This document shows, in pieces, positions 25,692 to 33,765 of a DNA stretch of 64,000 bases. The position numbers and the translations under genes were made by a program. Each line of letters begins with the position of its first letter. Position 1 is the stretch's first letter. The notes beneath the pieces were generated by a model that worked only from the letters and a program-made list of their open reading frames with translations, was not told where the DNA came from and did not search any database. This DNA comes from Rhodoligotrophos sp. CJ14. Its GTDB lineage: Bacteria > Pseudomonadota > Alphaproteobacteria > Rhizobiales > Im1. Where the stretch lies: contig NZ_CP133319.1 in NCBI RefSeq assembly GCF_038811545.1, positions 1,889,516 through 1,953,515 on the forward strand, written 5' to 3'.

Positions 25692-26834
25692 CTAAGAAAC
25701 GGACAGGGCCCTCGCATCGGCGGCATCCCAGCCCAACGTGACCTTCATCCCCATTATGGTCCCTTCCGCCCGTTTCACCGGAGCCTTCACGACAAGGTCC
25801 TGTCCATTTCCGGCATCCAGCTGCAGCCTGACATGGTCGCCGTGATAGATGATCGCCGTGATCACCGCCTGCAGGTGATTATCCCGCCTCTCATCCCCCT
25901 CCAGCAAAGCCAAGGCCTCCGGACGGATCGAGATCAGCACCCGATCTCCTGGCTTCACCCCCGGTCCCGGATCGCATTTGATCCTGAGCCCGTTCTCCGT
26001 CAGCGCCACCGCATGCCCATCCTGCACGCTCTCCAGCGTGCCGTTGATCTTGTTATTCTCGCCGATGAACTGCGCAACGAAGGCGGACGCCGGCTTCTCA
26101 TAGATCTCTCGCGGGCTCGCGACCTGCTGTATCCGGCCCTCGTTGAACACGGCCACCCGGTCAGACATGGTCAGCGCCTCGCTCTGATCATGTGTGACAT
26201 AGACCACCGTCACCTTGAGCCGCTCATGCAGGCTCTTGATCTCATACTGCATATGCTCGCGCAGCTGCTTGTCGAGCGCACCGAGCGGCTCGTCCATCAA
26301 CACGAGCTTGGGCTCGAAGATCAGCGCACGGGCGAGCGCGATCCGCTGTTGCTGGCCTCCGGACAGCTGCTGCGGCATGCGCCGGCCGAGATCGGCCAGC
26401 CGCACCATATCGAGGGCCTTCGCCACTCTCTCGGTGCGCTCAGCCCGGCTCAAGCCGCGCACGCTCAAGGGAAAAGCGAGATTTTCCTCAACCGTCATAT
26501 GCGGGAACAGGGCATAGTTCTGAAACACCACCCCGATCCCGCGCTTGTAAGGCGGCACGCGGGTGATGTCCTGACCGGCGATTGAGATTGTCCCCCGTGT
26601 CGGCACCTCGAACCCGGCGAGCATCATCAAGGCCGTTGTCTTGCCCGACCCCGATGGCCCCAAAAGGGTCAGAAACTCGCCACGCTCCACGCCGAGGTTA
26701 AGGTTGCGGATGACAAGCGTGACCCCGTCATAGGTCTTGTCCACATTCACGAAGCGCACCAGAGGGTCGATACCCTGGTTTGTGCCGTGCTGGACGTCCG
26801 TCTCTGTTTGCCGAAGTGCTGCAGGCAAAGGCAA
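25692..26834 (-). CDS. ABC transporter ATP-binding protein, PotA type
   Basis: This 380-residue ATPase has Walker A GPSGSGKTT at residues 59-67, a Q-loop (GVVFQNYALFPHMTV), the signature LSGGQQQRIALARAL, Walker B VLMDEPLGALD and the H-loop VTHDQSEAL. A C-terminal TOBE domain (from about residue 290) is usual for the PotA/FbpC/MalK group and can serve regulation. It is the first gene of the operon encoding the binding protein and both permeases, and supplies ATP hydrolysis on the cytoplasmic face. A divergent gene pair starts 224 bases away. Confidence 0.93.
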   Translation of the reverse strand: MPLPAALRQTETDVQHGTNQGIDPLVRFVNVDKTYDGVTLVIRNLNLGVERGEFLTLLGPSGSGKTTALMMLAGFEVPTRGTISIAGQDITRVPPYKRGIGVVFQNYALFPHMTVEENLAFPLSVRGLSRAERTERVAKALDMVRLADLGRRMPQQLSGGQQQRIALARALIFEPKLVLMDEPLGALDKQLREHMQYEIKSLHERLKVTVVYVTHDQSEALTMSDRVAVFNEGRIQQVASPREIYEKPASAFVAQFIGENNKINGTLESVQDGHAVALTENGLRIKCDPGPGVKPGDRVLISIRPEALALLEGDERRDNHLQAVITAIIYHGDHVRLQLDAGNGQDLVVKAPVKRAEGTIMGMKVTLGWDAADARALSVS

Positions 26835-27000
26835 GGCTCCGATCAGGCATACACCTCAAGGGTTTCGGTCTGCACTACTCAATACCGATTTTGGCGAGCA
26901 ATCAACGAAATGAGTCACGCCCGCAAACGGCACAGGCATAAGGCCATTTGATCTCTGGCGATCGCTCCCCCGCTTCAGAAAAGCTGGTCTTTCCCTTAGA

Positions 27001-27014
27001 GAAAATCGATTTTC
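27001..27014. promoter_or_regulatory. Perfect palindrome GAAAATCGATTTTC in a divergent promoter region
   Basis: A 14-base perfect palindrome in the 26835-27058 gap between the PotA-type gene and the RibF-like gene, 45 bases before the latter. It could be an operator for either direction. No cognate regulator can be named. The rest of the gap shows no other clear element. Confidence 0.35.
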
Positions 27015-27058
27015 CTGCGGTTGTCCAGTCGGTCATGCTGGCCGTGGAGGCTTAGAAC

Positions 27059-27991
27059 GTGTCCTATCACGCCACAAACCGCGATTCTCTACGGCCCGAC
27101 GGGGATATTACGGGCCCGCCGGATCGGCTGCCGGATGCTGCATGTCCGAGCCTGGGACGCCCTGTGATCCTTAGTCATCCATCGGAGATCTCGCCGGATC
27201 TGCGCGGCAGCATCATGCTGCTTGGCAATTTTGATGGCTTTCATCGCGGCCATCAGCATTTGCTGGCCTTTGCCCAGGCCAAGGCCCGCGCCGAGGGGCG
27301 TCCGCTCGGTGCCATGTCCGCCGAGCCCCATCCCCGGCAATTCTTCGCCCCCGATGCCGCGCCATTCCGGCTGACCTGTCCGATCACCAAGCACCAGACC
27401 TTCCGCCGCTCCGGTTTTGATTTCGTCTTCAGCCCGACCTTCGATGCCGATTTCGCCTGCCAGGACCCCGAGGAGTTCGTGGCCGCCGTGCTGGTGAACG
27501 GCCTTGGCGTTTCGCGGGTGGTGACCGGGCGAAACTTCCGCTTCGGCGCGCGCCGGTCTGGCGATACGCGCCTGCTGCGTGAGTTGGGATTGCGCTATGG
27601 CTTCACCGTATCCGAGCTCGACGAGTTGCGAGTGAACGATCGCATTTGCGGCTCCAGCATCATCCGCCAGCATATCCAGGCGGGCGACATGGCGGCTGCC
27701 TCAGCATTGCTTGGCTATCCCTGGCATGTAGCGCTGCGCATTACGACAGCGAGCAACCCGGTTGAGATCGCCTGGCCAAAGCACGTGTTGCGGCCGCCGC
27801 CTGGCAGCTATGGCGTTGCGATACGGCCGAGCGGCGACACCCTGCAGCACAGCCCAGCGATCCTCTTTCTCTCCGAGGATAGCGTTGCCGACCGGCTGGA
27901 GCTTTCATCGGCTCAACAGATCATACATGATGCCGCGATCTCTGGTCTGATCCTGGCAGAATTCCTCCCCTGCCCTTCTCGAACGGTCTAA
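27059..27991 (+). CDS. FAD-synthetase-like (RibF N-terminal domain) protein without a clear riboflavin kinase motif
   Basis: A 310-residue protein. Residues of about 50-200 are a nucleotidyltransferase domain like that of RibF: LLGNFDGFHRGHQHLLAFA (HxGH-type motif reading FHRGH), AEPHPRQFFAP, VVTGRNFRFGARRSG and a SSIIRQHIQAGD motif near the end. In bifunctional RibF the next part is a riboflavin kinase barrel with a GFPTAN motif; here the matching region (LLGYPWHVALRITTA, PPPGSYGVAIRPSG) keeps a vague barrel pattern but no GFPTAN. It is therefore more likely a RibF paralogue than the housekeeping enzyme. It is two bases upstream of an ArgE-like gene. GTG start at 27059 is tentative. Confidence 0.75.
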   Translation: MSYHATNRDSLRPDGDITGPPDRLPDAACPSLGRPVILSHPSEISPDLRGSIMLLGNFDGFHRGHQHLLAFAQAKARAEGRPLGAMSAEPHPRQFFAPDAAPFRLTCPITKHQTFRRSGFDFVFSPTFDADFACQDPEEFVAAVLVNGLGVSRVVTGRNFRFGARRSGDTRLLRELGLRYGFTVSELDELRVNDRICGSSIIRQHIQAGDMAAASALLGYPWHVALRITTASNPVEIAWPKHVLRPPPGSYGVAIRPSGDTLQHSPAILFLSEDSVADRLELSSAQQIIHDAAISGLILAEFLPCPSRTV

Positions 27992-27999
27992 CCTTGCCC

Positions 28000-29157
28000 A
28001 TGACCCTCCAGCGCACCATAGACATTCTCGACCAGCTCATCGCCTTCCCCACAGTGAGCCGCGATTCAAATCTCGACCTCATTGCCTTCGTCAAAGACTT
28101 CCTCGCGCGGCTGGGCATCGAGGCGGCAATCATCCACGACGAAGCGGGCACCAAGGCCAATCTCTACGCGGTGCTCGGGCCCGCCGAGATTCCCGGCGTC
28201 ATGGTCTCCGGTCACACCGATGTGGTGCCGACCGAGGGACAGGCCTGGTCGACCGACCCCTTCCGCATGGCAAAGCGCGGCGACCTTCTCTATGGCCGCG
28301 GGACCGCCGACATGAAGGGCTTCATTGCCTGTGTGCTCGCGCTGGTCGAGGAAAACGCGACGCGCAGGCTCAACCGCCCCCTGCACTTGGCCTTCAGCTA
28401 TGACGAGGAGGTCGGCTGCATCGGCGTACGGCGGCTGATCGACCATATGGCGGCGAGCGCCACCACCCCGGCGCTCTGCATCGTCGGCGAACCCACCTCA
28501 ATGCGCACCGTGATCGCGCATAAGGGCAAGCTTGCCGGGCGGATCAGCTGCACCGGACACGAGTGTCATTCGAGCCACGCGCCCGACGGACTCAACGCCA
28601 TCCATCTCGCCACCGACATGGTCAGCCATCTCCGCAATCTGCAGGACGAGATCAGGGCGAACGGCCGGCACGATGATGATTTCGAGATCCCCTTCACCAC
28701 GGTCCATGTCGGCACCATCCACGGCGGCACGGCGCTCAACATCGTGCCGCGCGACTGTGTGCTCGATTTCGAGATCCGCAGTCTGCCGAGCGACAATCCC
28801 GAACCCCTGCTCGACAGGATCAGAGAGAATGCCGACCGCCTCGCGGCCACCGCACGCGCGCGCTTCCCGCAAGCCTCGGTCAGCGTGGACATCACCAATG
28901 AATATCCCTCGCTGAACACCGCGCCAGATGACCGGGCCGTCGAGACCGTCACCCGCCTAACGGGCGTGAACAGTCTCGGCAAGATTGCCTTCGGCACCGA
29001 GGGCGGCCTGTTCCGCCAGCGGCTTGGCATTCCGACCGTGGTCTGCGGCCCAGGCGATATCCGCCAGGCTCATAAGCCCGATGAATTTGTGGCAACCGAT
29101 CAGCTCGCGGCATGCAACACCATGCTGAGCCGGCTGATCGATCAGCTCGCGGTATGA
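28000..29157 (+). CDS. argE: Acetylornithine deacetylase (ArgE) / M20 family
   Basis: 385 residues from the ATG at 28000. The M20 zinc motifs are all present: SGHTDVVPTEGQ, GRGTADMKGF, SYDEEVGCIG with the catalytic Glu pair, GEPT and the late FGTEGGLF segment. Overall sequence and length fit alphaproteobacterial ArgE, which removes the acetyl group from N-acetylornithine. Because it sits with a RibF-like gene beside a polyamine-type ABC operon rather than in an arginine operon, it may deacetylate another N-acyl amino acid or polyamine. The symbol is therefore tentative. Confidence 0.85.
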   Translation: MTLQRTIDILDQLIAFPTVSRDSNLDLIAFVKDFLARLGIEAAIIHDEAGTKANLYAVLGPAEIPGVMVSGHTDVVPTEGQAWSTDPFRMAKRGDLLYGRGTADMKGFIACVLALVEENATRRLNRPLHLAFSYDEEVGCIGVRRLIDHMAASATTPALCIVGEPTSMRTVIAHKGKLAGRISCTGHECHSSHAPDGLNAIHLATDMVSHLRNLQDEIRANGRHDDDFEIPFTTVHVGTIHGGTALNIVPRDCVLDFEIRSLPSDNPEPLLDRIRENADRLAATARARFPQASVSVDITNEYPSLNTAPDDRAVETVTRLTGVNSLGKIAFGTEGGLFRQRLGIPTVVCGPGDIRQAHKPDEFVATDQLAACNTMLSRLIDQLAV

Positions 29158-29227
29158 TGGTTGGGCGCACATCCCTTAACTGGCGTGGCGCCCTGACTCG
29201 ACCTGAACATTCAGGACCCTGACTGGC

Positions 29228-30154
29228 CTAATCCCACGGCGCCATGCCGGGCAGATTGCCATCGGCGGTCAGCTTGCGGCAATGCTCCTCGAAAGCCTCC
29301 GTGGCGCGGGTAGGGCGCAGGCCTTTCAATGTGGCAATGCCCAGCACCATCGGCTTGTGATCGCCCTCGAGTCGCACATAGGCCAGCGGCTTGCCGTTCA
29401 CCGCCGCCTTGTTCATCGGCCGCGCGGTGAGTAGCGAAAACCCGAAGCCGCTCCCCACATAGCTGCGGACCGTATCTGGAAATTCCGAGCGCGCGACGAT
29501 ATTCGGCGTGATTCCCGCTCTCGCGAACAGCGACAGAAAATACTCCCGGCTCAACGGCAGATCGAGCAGGATGAACGGCTCGTCCGCCAGCCGCGACAAT
29601 GGCAGCGACTTGTGCTTCGCCAGCGGATGATCCGCCGCCAGGAGCACATAGGATGGCAGCTCGGCCAGCGGTTCGAAGGCAATATCATCCGTGACGTTCA
29701 GGGAATAGGTGATGGCGAGGTTGATCTCCGCCCGTCTCAGCTTGCTCAGCAGCGCCGCTTCATCCCCCTCCATCACCCGCAGCTTCACATCCGGATATTG
29801 CGCGAGGAATCCCTTGCACAGTTCCGGAATGATCAGCGGCGCATAGGTCTGGAACGTCCCGATATGAAGCGGCCCCGTGACCGTGGTTGCCACCTGGTCA
29901 GCAATGGCGTGAAGCTCCTCCGCCTGCTGCAGCAGAGCCTTGGCGGCCTGGAGAAATCGCTCGCCGGCCGGCGTGAGCGATAAGCCTTGCGCATGATGGC
30001 GCACGAAGAGCTGCAGCCCGAACTCTGCTTCCAGCTGGGAGATCGCCGCCGAGATCGAGGGCTGCGAGATATTCACCCGCTCAGAGGCAAGGGTCACGCT
30101 ACCGGTTTCCCCGGCCGCTACGAAATAGGCGAGCTGCCTGAGCGTGAACCGCAT
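29228..30154 (-). CDS. LysR family transcriptional regulator
   Basis: 308 residues from the ATG at 30152-30154 (MRFTLRQLAYFVAAGE); the open frame extends 30 bases further but the LysR N-terminus fits this start. The helix-turn-helix is SVTLASERVNISQPSISAAI. The effector domain begins GPLHIGTFQTYAPLIIP, like regulators of the OxyR/CysB-fold group. It converges with the argE-like gene; the 70-base gap holds a small CCTGA-ACAT-TCAGG hairpin (29202-29215). It lies 159 bases downstream of the DUF1028 gene in the same direction and could control either the flavin monooxygenase group or the polyamine-type operon. Confidence 0.92.
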   Translation of the reverse strand: MRFTLRQLAYFVAAGETGSVTLASERVNISQPSISAAISQLEAEFGLQLFVRHHAQGLSLTPAGERFLQAAKALLQQAEELHAIADQVATTVTGPLHIGTFQTYAPLIIPELCKGFLAQYPDVKLRVMEGDEAALLSKLRRAEINLAITYSLNVTDDIAFEPLAELPSYVLLAADHPLAKHKSLPLSRLADEPFILLDLPLSREYFLSLFARAGITPNIVARSEFPDTVRSYVGSGFGFSLLTARPMNKAAVNGKPLAYVRLEGDHKPMVLGIATLKGLRPTRATEAFEEHCRKLTADGNLPGMAPWD

Positions 30155-30313
30155 GACGAAATGACAGCTTTCCGACGTAATCACCCCAACGCCCAGGCGG
30201 AACAGAAGCCGAGGAGCTCGTGGCGGGCAACCGCCATGCCCAAGGCAGCAGACAGCGTCTGGGACGGCTGGATGATCCGTCCCATACTCGCTTGGGTCAA
30301 GCGGCTTTGCGTG

Positions 30314-30991
30314 TCAGAGGTCGCCGGGCACGCCGTAGGAGGGAGCCGTTGATGGATCGAGCGCCCGCGTGACATAATCTTCCATCTGTGGCTTCCACAC
30401 TTCCCACAGCCGGGCAAGCTCGCCGATCGGGTCGGTTTCATGCCAATCGACGCGCAGATCGGCGATCGGCCAGGCCACATTGCGCACCAGCAGCATGCCC
30501 ACGGAATGGACCGGCCCTTCCTCACCCCCAGCCTCGAGCGCGGCTTGCATCACCGCGATCAGCCGGTCACCCAGGGGGGCGTCGGGCATGGACTGAAACT
30601 TTGCCACCATACGCTCCGGCACAGCCTCGTTGGAAAGGAGGTTGCCCGCCGCCACCACATCCGGCGCAGTGACCGTACGATGCCGGCCAAGGGTCTTCGC
30701 ACCGGAGAATGCGGCCGTACTCCCATTCCGGTCCACAAGCGCGAGCTGGCGGTAGTCGATATGCTTGGCCTCACCGCGCAGGCGCTCCAGCGCTTCAGCC
30801 GCCGAAAGACCAGACGCCATGAGATCGAGCCCCCGTGACCCCAGCGTCGGATCGGTGATGTTCTGTGTGGCGACCACGCCGACCCCGGCCCGCGCATGTG
30901 CGCAGCGCGCCGCCACGCAAGGGCTCGAGGACGAGACGGCAATCCCGAACATGCCGGTTTTGGCGCAGCGCGCCGAGACGGAGAAGGTCAT
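30314..30991 (-). CDS. DUF1028 family protein (Ntn-hydrolase-like fold)
   Basis: A 225-residue protein that starts MTFSVSARCAKTGMFGIAVSSS and has VGVVATQNITDP and the later VVAAGNLLSN, all typical of DUF1028. The N-terminal Thr2/Ser4 and the fold suggest an Ntn hydrolase relative, but activity of this family is not established. DUF1028 genes often sit in amino-acid or N-heterocycle degradation clusters with RidA proteins, as here: a RidA gene lies 46 bases upstream and a flavin monooxygenase gene before that. Confidence 0.88.
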   Translation of the reverse strand: MTFSVSARCAKTGMFGIAVSSSSPCVAARCAHARAGVGVVATQNITDPTLGSRGLDLMASGLSAAEALERLRGEAKHIDYRQLALVDRNGSTAAFSGAKTLGRHRTVTAPDVVAAGNLLSNEAVPERMVAKFQSMPDAPLGDRLIAVMQAALEAGGEEGPVHSVGMLLVRNVAWPIADLRVDWHETDPIGELARLWEVWKPQMEDYVTRALDPSTAPSYGVPGDL

Positions 30992-31037
30992 GAGCTCACC
31001 CCCTTGATATCGTTCATTGACCGGAAGACTGCCGCGC

Positions 31038-31451
31038 TCAATCCGGGATGACGGCCGTCACCTCGATCTCGACCACCCATTCCGGCCGGGCCAGTGCTGG
31101 CACCACCAGTCCCGTCGAGCAGGGGAACACGCCCTTCAGCCATTTGCCCATCTCCTGATAGACCGCCTCGCGATAGCGAATATCGGTGAGATAGACCACG
31201 ATGCGGCAGATATGACCAAGCTCGCTGCCCGCCTCTTCCAGCAGCGTCTTGATATTTTCCATGGCCTTGGCCGTCTGCGCTGCCGGGTCGCCCACATGCA
31301 GGCTCTCGCGGGTTTCCAGATCCTGCGAGACTTGCCCGCGCAGGAACACCATGGTGCCGCGGGCAACCACTCCCTGCGACAGGTCATTGTTCAGCTTCTG
31401 CTCGGGATAGGTGTCCTTGGTATTGAACGGCCGGAGGCGCTTGTGGATCAT
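31038..31451 (-). CDS. RidA family protein (enamine/imine deaminase-like)
   Basis: The genuine protein is about 137 residues from the ATG at 31449-31451 (MIHKRLRPFNTKDTYPEQKLN); the longer frame to 31751 lies over the end of hpaB and is not protein-like. RidA features are GTMVFLRGQVSQDLETRES, a trimer-type DPAAQTAKAMENIKTLLEEAG and a CRIVVYLTDI strand, with a C-terminal EIEVTAVIP. RidA proteins hydrolyse reactive 2-aminoacrylate-type enamines and imines, and RutC of the pyrimidine Rut pathway belongs here. The arginine that binds the substrate carboxylate is usually in the CRIVVYL strand. Confidence 0.88.
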   Translation of the reverse strand: MIHKRLRPFNTKDTYPEQKLNNDLSQGVVARGTMVFLRGQVSQDLETRESLHVGDPAAQTAKAMENIKTLLEEAGSELGHICRIVVYLTDIRYREAVYQEMGKWLKGVFPCSTGLVVPALARPEWVVEIEVTAVIPD

Positions 31452-31483
31452 TGCGGGAAATCTCATGCATGAGGACGGAACAA

Positions 31484-31508
31484 CCGCGCCGACAGCAAAC
31501 CGGCGCGG
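31484..31508 (-). terminator. GC hairpin between hpaB-like and ridA-like genes
   Basis: CCGCGCCG (31484-31491) and CGGCGCGG (31501-31508) form a perfect eight-pair stem with a nine-base loop. Read on the minus strand it is followed by TTGTT. It lies about 15 bases after the stop of the monooxygenase gene, so it is a partial terminator or attenuator before ridA. Confidence 0.5.
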
Positions 31509-31522
31509 ATCGTTATGTGATC

Positions 31523-32989
31523 TTATTCTGCCGCGGCCTTGGGCGCTCCATAGACGCGGTCCGACAAGCCGGCAGCATCCTTCGTGAACCGCAGCGGCTC
31601 CTTCCAGTCGAAGTTCCGGTAGACCGCCGCGAGATGGGCGAACGGAGGCGACTGCGCGAACAGCTGGAACGTAAGCCTGTGCCCCGCATAGTCGGAATTG
31701 AGCAGATCGCGGGCGAAGGCGAGCAGCTTGCGCCTGTCTTCCGCGTGCCATTCCTCGTTGAGCGTATAATACTTATTGAGCCATTTGCCGGCTTCCGGGT
31801 CGCGGAAGCTTGCTGAATCCGGGGTAACGCAGATCTGACCGCCGCAGAGCTCGCGGGCAATATGCATCATGTGATGCAGCTGCGTGCAGGCGAACACCCG
31901 CCCGGTCATGAGCAGTGACTGGTTCGGCATCAGCAGCCCCGCTGGGCTGCGCTCGGCCGTGGCGATCGCGGCGGTGAGATGCGCATTTATGCCCTCGCGA
32001 TAGCAGGCGAGCTGCGCTAGCTTTTCCTGCACGGCCTGCTGCTTCTCGAGCCCGGTCTGCTTCACGTTCCACAGCGCAGCACCGATCATGAGATCGGCGA
32101 GCTTGAGGTTCCGCTGCACGAAGGCGAAGGCGGAATATCTGTGCAGGGTTGCGCGAATGAAGGCCGCGGCGCGCGTATGCTGATAGAACAGCACATTCTC
32201 CCAGGGGATCAGCACGTCATCATAGATGACCAGCGTATCGACCTCGTCGAACTTGTTGGCGAGCGGATAATCCTCCGCCGGCGCGCGGCCGGCAAAGCCG
32301 GTTCGGGCGATGAAGCGCAGATTGGGTGAGGAGAAATCGCAGATGAAGCCGACCGCATATTCGGAAAGCTTGTCGTCGCCCCAATTCGCAATGGTCGGCT
32401 TGGTGAATGCCTGATTGGCGTAAGCAGCAGCCGTCTCGTACTTGGCCCCGCGCACCACGATACCCGCGTCGGTCTCCTTGACCACATGCAGCAGCATGTC
32501 CGGGTCCTGCTCCTGCGGACGCTTGGAGCGATCGCCCTTGGGGTCGGTATTGGCTGAGACGTGGAACGGATCGTTCTTGATGACGAGATTGATATGGCGC
32601 TCGATATTCTCCGCAAAGCGCGGATCGACCTCGTTGAGCACGTCCTTGCCGTCGAACAGCGACCACATCTCGCCGACGGTCTCATCGCCAACACGCGTCA
32701 CAATACCCTTGATGTCATCGAGCACCGTGTCCGTCGCCCGCCGCTTGTCGTGCCAGTCCTGCTGCGTGTAGGGAAGCTTGAGGCCGATGGCGAACCGCTC
32801 GCCATCCTCCTCATAGGTCATGATGTCCCGCGTGCGCTCCTCATGCGCCATGTCATAGATGCGCGCTCTGATATCCACGAGCGGCTTGAACATGGGATGC
32901 GTGGTAACGTCCGTGACCCGCTCGCCATTGATCCATATGCGCCGACCGTCGCGGAGTGAATCGCGATATTGGTTTCCGGTCCTGATCAT
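31523..32989 (-). CDS. FADH2-dependent monooxygenase, 4-hydroxyphenylacetate 3-hydroxylase (HpaB) family
   Basis: A 488-residue protein of the HpaB/PvcC acyl-CoA-dehydrogenase-fold oxygenases, which use reduced flavin from a separate reductase to hydroxylate phenols or N-heterocycles. It starts with the family NQYRDSLRDGRRIWINGE and keeps HxxMFKPLVDIRARIYDMAH, a flavin-binding LVIYDDVLIPWENVLFY and the late ARELCGGQICVTPDSASF. The partner reductase gene is 36 bases upstream. With RidA and DUF1028 following, the substrate is more likely a nitrogen-containing ring than 4-hydroxyphenylacetate; that is inference. ATG at 32987-32989 follows AAGGA. Confidence 0.9.
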   Translation of the reverse strand: MIRTGNQYRDSLRDGRRIWINGERVTDVTTHPMFKPLVDIRARIYDMAHEERTRDIMTYEEDGERFAIGLKLPYTQQDWHDKRRATDTVLDDIKGIVTRVGDETVGEMWSLFDGKDVLNEVDPRFAENIERHINLVIKNDPFHVSANTDPKGDRSKRPQEQDPDMLLHVVKETDAGIVVRGAKYETAAAYANQAFTKPTIANWGDDKLSEYAVGFICDFSSPNLRFIARTGFAGRAPAEDYPLANKFDEVDTLVIYDDVLIPWENVLFYQHTRAAAFIRATLHRYSAFAFVQRNLKLADLMIGAALWNVKQTGLEKQQAVQEKLAQLACYREGINAHLTAAIATAERSPAGLLMPNQSLLMTGRVFACTQLHHMMHIARELCGGQICVTPDSASFRDPEAGKWLNKYYTLNEEWHAEDRRKLLAFARDLLNSDYAGHRLTFQLFAQSPPFAHLAAVYRNFDWKEPLRFTKDAAGLSDRVYGAPKAAAE

Positions 32990-33025
32990 TCCTTGCCTTT
33001 CCTGGAAACACGTCCAGCGGTGAAC

Positions 33026-33586
33026 TCAATCGCCCTTATCGAGGGCGGACGGGCTGCAATAGACCCTGCGGCAATGAGCAAGCGGCCTTCCCCCTCCGGC
33101 CGCCGTGCCCAGCACGCGGCCGATGAAGATCTTGTGGGTTCCGGCGTCATGCGCCGCCTCCAGCACGCAATCGAAGCTTGCGACCGCATCCGGCAGAATG
33201 GCCGAGCCGGTAGCGCCCGCCTGCCATTCGGCGCAGGCGAAGCTGAAAGGCTCGTGGATCTCCGAGCGCCCGGCGAACACATCCGAGATATGCGCCTGGT
33301 GATCGGCCAGGAGATTGACGCAGAACACCCCATTCGCGAGGATCGCTGCCGCCGCCGGACTGCGCCGGTTGACGCAGGACAGGATCATCGGTGGATCCGC
33401 CGAGACCGATGCCACCGCGCTCACCGTAACCCCGTAACGTCCGGCCGGACCGTTGGTGGTGACGATATTGACGCTCGTCACCGCACCGCTCATGGCATTC
33501 ACGAACGCTTCGCGATCTGCGGCCGGCAAGTTGCGCATTCCCTCGAGATGGCGTGGGGCCCCTTCTATGGTCGATGGCCTTATCAT
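33026..33586 (-). CDS. Flavin reductase domain protein, HpaC/RutF-like
   Basis: 186 residues from the ATG at 33584-33586, chosen because GGAGG (33596-33600) lies nine bases upstream; the GTG at 33595 abuts that site. The flavin reductase-like fold shows AMSGAVTSVNIVTTNGPAG near the start, GVTVSAVASVSADPPMILSCV, FCVNLLADHQ and DCVLEAAHDAGTHKIFIGRV. It should reduce FMN/FAD with NAD(P)H and pass the product to the HpaB-type oxygenase encoded directly downstream. The C-terminus (HCRRVYCSPS) replaces the usual L-Y-f-r-g-Y tail only partly. Confidence 0.88.
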   Translation of the reverse strand: MIRPSTIEGAPRHLEGMRNLPAADREAFVNAMSGAVTSVNIVTTNGPAGRYGVTVSAVASVSADPPMILSCVNRRSPAAAAILANGVFCVNLLADHQAHISDVFAGRSEIHEPFSFACAEWQAGATGSAILPDAVASFDCVLEAAHDAGTHKIFIGRVLGTAAGGGRPLAHCRRVYCSPSALDKGD

Positions 33587-33609
33587 GACCTTCACCCTCC
33601 AGAAGAATG

Positions 33610-33626
33610 CCGCGATCAGATCGCGG
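33610..33626. promoter_or_regulatory. Perfect palindrome CCGCGATC-A-GATCGCGG upstream of the flavin reductase gene
   Basis: A 17-base perfect inverted repeat with a single central base, 24 bases before the chosen start codon. It could be an operator for the flavin reductase/monooxygenase operon, or an RNA hairpin close to the ribosome binding site. No regulator can be assigned. Confidence 0.4.
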
Positions 33627-33716
33627 AGAGGAAGATTCTATGAACACCATTAGGCCCCAGAACGCCGTTTCAATAAAATACTTCCTACGAATTCAAGGCT
33701 TCGTCTTTTCCTATAC

Positions 33717-33740
33717 TGAGGCAGCGAACGCGCCGCCTCA
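33717..33740 (-). terminator. Hairpin after the second LivK-type gene
   Basis: TGAGGC-A-GCG (33717-33726) and CGC-C-GCCTCA (33731-33740) pair around an AACG loop with one mismatch. It lies 26 bases after the stop of the binding-protein gene on the minus strand and before the flavin reductase operon. No T-tract follows. Confidence 0.4.
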
Positions 33741-33765
33741 GCCATAGCGTTCCGCGCCCTATCGA

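Noticed and set aside
31452-31751. N-terminal extension of the RidA frame
   Set aside because: It lies over the end of the monooxygenase gene in another frame, has Arg/Ala/Gly-rich shadow composition, and RidA proteins normally start near the MIHKRLRPFN segment.
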